From assembly GCA_963680875.1 (NCBI GenBank), contig OY804589.1, forward strand, positions 21,224,413 through 21,288,412: a stretch of 64,000 nucleotides of DNA. The letters run 5' to 3'. The DNA is from Bathymodiolus brooksi (lineage: Eukaryota > Mollusca > Bivalvia > Mytilida > Modiolidae). This document shows positions 58,301 through 64,000 of this stretch, one piece after another; position 1 is the stretch's first letter, and every line of letters begins with the position of its first letter. The translations under genes were made by a program, and so were the position numbers. The notes under the pieces were generated by a model. The model ran no database searches. It saw only the letters and a list, made by a program, of their open reading frames with translations, and was not told the DNA's origin.

Positions 58301-61300
58301 CTGCAGAGGTATCAACCTAGTGATATTAACACAGACTACTGGGTAGATGATACCTCCGGATACTAAAAGTCCACCAGCAGAGGTATCAACCTAGTGATAG
58401 TAACACTGACAACTGGGTAGATGATACCTCCGGAGATTAATAGTCCACTAGCAGAAGTAACATCCTAGTGAGAGTAACACTGACTACTGGGTAGATGATA
58501 CCTTGGGCAATAAATAGTCCACCAGCAGAGGTATCTACCTAGTGAGAGTAACACTGACTACTGGGTAGATGATATCTCCGGAGACTAATAGTCCACCAGC
58601 AGAGGTATTAACCTAGTGAGAGTAACAGTGGCTACTGGGTTGATGATACATCCGGAGACTAGTAGTCCACCAGCACAGGTATCAACCTAGTGATAGTAAC
58701 ACTGGCTACTGGGTAGATGATACCTCCGAAGATTAATAATCCACTAGCAGAAGTAACAACCTAGTGATAGTAACACTGACTACTGGGTAGATGATACCTT
58801 GGGCAATTAATAGTCCACCAGCAGAGGTATCAACCTAGTTAGAGTAATACTGACTACTGGGTAGATGATATCTCCGGAGAATAATAGTCCACAAGCAGAG
58901 GTATCAACCTAGTGAGAGTAACACTGGCTACTGGGTAGAAGATACATCCGGAGACTAGTAGTCAACCAGCACAGGTATCAACCTGGTGATAATCACACTG
59001 ACTACTGGGTAGATGATACCTCCGGAGATTAATAGTCCACCACCAGAGGTATCAACCTAGTGATAGAAACACTTACTACTGGGTAGATGATACCTCCGGA
59101 GACTAATAGTCCACCAGCAGAGATATCAACCTAGTGATAGTAACACTGGCTACTGGTTAGATGATACCTCCAGAGATTAATAGTCCACCAGCAGAGGTAT
59201 CAACCTAATGATAGTACCACTGACTACTGAGTAGATGATACTTCCGGAGATTAATAATCCACCTGCAGAGGTATCAACCTAGTGATAGTAACACTGACTA
59301 CAGGGTAGATGATACCTCAGGAGACTAATAGTCCACCAGCAGAGGTATCAACCTAGGGATAGTAACACTGGCTACTGGGTAGATGATACCCCCGAAGATT
59401 AATAGTCCACCAACAGAGTTATCAACCTAGTGATAGTAACACTGACTACTGGGTAGATGATACCTCCGGAGACTAATAGTCCACTAGCAGAAGTAACAAC
59501 CTAGTGATAGTAACACTGACTACTGGGTAGATGATACCTTGGGCAATTAATAGTCCACCAGCAGAGGTATCAACCTAGTTAGAGTAACACTGACTACTGG
59601 GTAGATGATATCTCCGGAGACTAATTGTCCACCAGCAGAGGTATCAACCTAGTGATAGTACCACTGGCTACTGGGTAGATGATACCTCCGGAGACTAATA
59701 GTCCACATGCAGAGGTATCAACCTAGTAATAGTAACACTGACTACTGGGTAGATGATACCTCCGGAGATTAATAGTCCACCAGCAGAGATATCAACCTAG
59801 TGATGGTAAAACTGACTACTGGGTAGATGATACCTCCGGAGATTAATAATCCACCTGCAGAGGTATCAACCTAGTGAAAGTAACACTGACTACTGGGTAG
59901 ATGATACCTCCGGAGACTAATAGTCCACCAGCAAAGGTATCAACCTAGGGATAGTAACACTGGCTACTTGGTAGATGATACCCCCGGTGATTAATAGTCC
60001 ACCAACAGAGTTATCAACCTAGTGATAGTAACACTGACTACTGGGTAGATGATACCTCCGTGACTAATAGTCCACCAGCAGAGGTATCAACCTAGTGATA
60101 GTAACACTGACTACTGGGTAGATGATATCTCCGGAGACTAAAAGTCCACTAGCAGAGGTATCAACCTAGTGATAGTCACACTGACTGCTGGGTAGATCAT
60201 ACCTCGGGAGACTAATAGTCCACCTGCAGAGGTATCAACCTAGCGATAGTAACGCTTACTACTGGGTAGATGATACCCAGGAGACTAATAATCCACCTGC
60301 AGAGGTATCAACCTAGTGATATTAACACAGACTACTGGGTAGATGATACCTCCGGATACTAAAAGTCCACCAGCAGAGGTATCAACCTAGTGATAGTAAC
60401 ACTGACTACTGGGTAGATGATACCTCCGGAGATTAATAGTCCACTAGCAGAAGTAACATCCTAGTGAGAGTAACACTGACTACTGGGTAGATGATACCTT
60501 GGGCAATTAATAGTCCACCAGCAGAGGTATCTACCTAGTGAGAGTAACACTGACTACTGGGTAGATGATATCTCCGGAGACTAGTAGTCCACCAGCACAG
60601 GTATCAACCTAGTGATAGTAACACTGGCTACTGGGTAGATGATACCTCCGAAGATTAATAATCCACTAGCAGAAGTAACAACCTAGTGATAGTAACACTG
60701 ACTACTGGGTAGATGATACCTTGGGCAGTTAATAGTCCACCAGCAGAGGTATCAACCTAGTTAGAGTAACACTGACTACTGGGTAGATGATATCTCCGGA
60801 GAATAATAGTCCACCAGCAGAGGTATCAACCTAGTGAGAGTAACACTGGCTACTGGGTAGAAGATACATCCGGAGACTAGTAGTCAACCAGCACAGGTAT
60901 CAACCTGGTGATAATCACACTGACTACTGGGTAGATGATACCTCCGGAGATTAATAGTCCACCCCCAGAGGTATCAACCTAGTGATAGAAACACTTACTA
61001 CTGGGTAGATGATACCTCCGGAGACTAATAGTCCACCAGCAGAGATATCAACCTAGTGATAGTAACACTGGCTACTGGTTAGATGATACCTCCAGAGATT
61101 AATAGTCCACCAGCAGAGGTATCAACCTAATGATAGTACCACTGACTACTGAGTAGATGATACTTCCGGAGATTAATAATCCACCTGCAGAGGTATCAAC
61201 CTAGTGATAGTAACACTGACTACAGGGTAGATGATACCTCAGGAGACTAATAGTCCACCAGCAGAGGTATCAACCTAGGGATAGTAACACTGGCTACTGG

Positions 61301-64000
61301 GTAGATGATACCCCCGAAGATTAATAGTCCACCAACAGAGTTATCAACCTAGTGATAGTAACACTGACTACTGGGTAGATGATACCTCCGAAGACTAATA
61401 GTCCACTAGCAGAAGTAACAACCTAGTGATAGTAACACTGACTACTGGGTAGATGATACCTTGGGCAATTAATAGTCCACCAGCAGAGGTATCAACCTAG
61501 TTAGAGTAACACTGACTACTGGGTAGATGATATCTCCGGAGACTAATAGTCCACCAGCAGAGGTATCAACCTAGTGAGAGTACCACTGGCTACTGGGTAG
61601 ATGATACCTCCGGAGACTAATCGTCCACATGCAGAGGTATCAACCTAGTAATAGTAACACTGACTATTGGGTAGATGATACCTCCGGAGATTAATAGTCC
61701 ACCAGCAGAGATATCAACCTAGTGATGGTAAAACTGACTACTGGGTAGATGATACCTCCGGAGATTAATAATCCACCTGCAGAGGTATCAACCTAGTGAT
61801 AGTAACACTGACTACTGGGTAGATGATACCTCCGAAGACTAATAGTCCACCAGCAAAGGTATCAACCTATGGATAGTAACACTGGCTACTTGGTAGATGA
61901 TACCCCCGGTGATTAATAGTCCACCAGCAGAGTTATCAACCTAGTGATAGTAACACTGACTACTGGGTAGATGATACCTCCGTGACTAATAGTCCACCAG
62001 CAGAGGTATCAACCTAGTGATAGTAACACTGACTACTGGGTAGATGATATCTCCGGAGACTAAAAGTCCACCAGCAGAGGTATCAACCTAGTGATAGTAA
62101 CACTGACTGCTGGGTAGATCATACCTCCGGAGACTAATAGTCCACCTGCAGAGGTATCAACCTAGCGATAGTAACGCTTACTACTGGGTAGATGATACCC
62201 AGGAGACTAATAGTCCACCTGCAGAGGTATCAACCTAGTGATATTAACACAGACTACTGGGTAGATGATACCTCCGGATACTAAAAGTCCACCAGCAGAG
62301 GTATCAACCTAGTGATAGTAACACTGACTACTGGGTAGATGATACCTCCGGAGATTAATAGTCCACTAGCAGAAGTAACATCCTAGTGAGAGTAACACTG
62401 ACTACTGGGTAGATGATACCTTGGGCAATTAATAGTCAACCAGCAGAGGTATCAACCTAGTGAGAGTAACACTGACTACTGGGTAGATGATATCTCCGGA
62501 GACTAATAGTCCACCAGCAGAGGTATTAACCTAGTGAGAGTAACAGTGGCTACTGGGTTGATGATACCTCCGGAGACTAGTAGTCCACCAGCACAGGTAT
62601 CAACCTAGTGATAGTAACACTGGCTACTGGGTAGATGATACCTCCGAAGATTAATAGTCCACTAGCAGAAGTAACAACCTAGTGATAGTAACACTGACTA
62701 CTGGTAGATGATACCTTGGGCAATTAATAGTCCACCAGCAGAGGTATCAACCTAGTTAGAGTAACACTGACTACTGGGTAGATGATATCTCCGGAGACTA
62801 ATAGTCCAACAGCAGAGGTATCAACCTAGTGAGAGTACCACTGGCTACTGGGTAGATGATACATCCGAAGACTAGTAGTCCACCAGCACAGGTATCAACC
62901 TGGTGATAGTAACACTGACTACTGGGTAGATGATACCTTCGGAGACTAAAGGTCCACCAGTAGAGGTATCAACCTAGTGATAGTAACACTGACTACTGGG
63001 AAGATGATACCTCTGGGGATTAATAGTCCACCAGTAGAGGTATCAACCTAGTGATAGTAACACTGACTACTGGGTAGATGATACCTCCGGAGACTAAAAG
63101 TCCACCAGTAGAGGTATCAACCTAGTGATAGAAACACTGACTACTGGGTAGATGATACCTCCGGAGACTAGTAGTCCACCAGCAGAGGTATCAACATAGT
63201 GATAGTAACACTGACTACTGGGTAGATGATTCCTTGGGGAATCAATAGTCCACAAGCAAAGGTATCAACCTAGTGATAGTAACACTGGCTACTGGGTAGA
63301 TGATACCTCCGGAGATTAATAATCCACCTGCAGAGGTATCAACCTAGTGATAGTAACACTGACTACTGGGTAGATGATACCTCCGGAGACTAATAGTCCA
63401 CCAGCAAAGGTATCAACCTAGGGATAGTAACACTGGCTACTTGGTAGATGATACCCCCGGTGATTAATAGTCCACCAACAGAGTTATCAACCTAGTGATA
63501 GTAACACTGACTACTGGGTAGATGATACCTCCGTGACTAATAGTCCACCAGCAGAGGTATCAACCTAGTGATAGTAACACTGACTACTGGGTAGATGATA
63601 TCTCCGGAGACTAAAAGTCCACCAGCAGAGGTATCAACCTAGTGATAGTAACACTGACTGCTGGGTAGATCATACCTCCGGAGACTAATAGTCCACCTGC
63701 AGAGGTATCAACCTAGCGATAGTAACGCTTACTACTGGGTAGATGATACCCAGGAGACTAATAGTCCACCTGCAGAGGTATCAACCTAGTGATATTAACA
63801 CAGACTACTGGGTAGATGATACCTCCGAATACTAAAAGTCCACCAGCAGAGGTATCAACCTAGTGATAGTAACACTGACTACTGGGTAGATGATACCTCC
63901 GGAGATTAATAGTCCACTAGCAGAAGTAACATCCTAGTGAGAGTAACACTGACTACTGGGTAGATGATACCTTGGGCAATTAATAGTCCACCAGCAGAGG
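49380..64000. repeat. 74-bp satellite array with higher-order repeats (continues past right edge)
   Basis: Head-to-tail monomers of 74 bp. Spacing was checked between GGGTAG landmarks at 50801 and 50875. The span gives about 197 copies. A typical monomer has CTACTGGGTAGATGATACC, CTCCGGAG, GACTAATAGTC, CACCAGCAGAGGTATCAAC and CTAGTGATAGTAA. GATACCTC and GAGGTATC are an 8-bp inverted repeat 23 bp apart, and CTCCGGAG is a perfect palindrome, so each monomer could fold as a hairpin. Variants mark larger periods: 54881-57320 is repeated almost exactly at 57321-59760 (2,440 bp, about 33 monomers), and later blocks repeat at 1,922 bp (about 26 monomers; 57839, 59761, 61683). No coding frame runs through it. 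Confidence 0.95.

Noticed and set aside
49380..64000. CRISPR array or coding repeat in the right-hand tandem array
   Set aside because: Monomers abut with no unique spacers, the host is a eukaryote, and 74 is not divisible by 3 with stops in all frames.

Overview
This is AT-rich, intron-rich animal DNA that is dense in repeats. It is most likely from a bivalve mollusc. That is an inference from tRNA-derived SINEs with a molluscan-type tail, two dispersed repeats of a kind I associate with mussel genomes, a decayed CR1/L2-like LINE and a dispersed element carrying an internal minisatellite. The species cannot be read from the sequence.

The left half (about 0.4-33.2 kb) is one large gene on the minus strand. 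I rebuilt it from 20 small exons with canonical GT/AG borders, which together give 2,715 nt (905 codons) in one open frame. The product reads: signal peptide, three V-type Ig domains, three thrombospondin type-1 (TSP1) repeats, one transmembrane helix, a juxtamembrane segment, a complete and apparently catalytic tyrosine-phosphatase domain (D1), and the start of a second phosphatase domain (D2) that runs off the left edge. Every ectodomain module sits on its own exon with phase-1 introns at both ends, which suits exon shuffling. Its introns hold a dead LINE (17.6-22.9 kb), a processed pseudogene of the splicing factor RBM17/SPF45 (25.3-26.7 kb), a reverse-transcriptase relic (5.85-6.87 kb), many SINEs, a 47-bp tandem array with a trapped Ig-exon fragment (28-29.3 kb), and other repeats. 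The first exon and its upstream DNA are duplicated in tandem (32.3-34.7 and 34.7-37.2 kb).

Upstream on the same strand (40.2-48.7 kb) are parts of a paralogue: TSP1 exons, a transmembrane exon and a short tyrosine-containing tail. No phosphatase exon was seen after it. One TSP1 exon has lost its splice donor and another is cut by repeat DNA. A roughly 2.04-kb block here is itself tandemly duplicated.

The right end (about 49.4-64.0 kb and beyond) is a satellite of a 74-bp monomer, about 197 copies, with nested higher-order repeats of about 2.44 and 1.92 kb. The same monomer occurs singly (7.2 and 8.6 kb), as about 5.5 copies (24.7-25.1 kb) and as 8 copies (47.3-47.9 kb). Each time it sits inside the same dispersed element, so the window appears to show stages of satellite growth from a transposon-borne minisatellite beside an expanding receptor-gene family.
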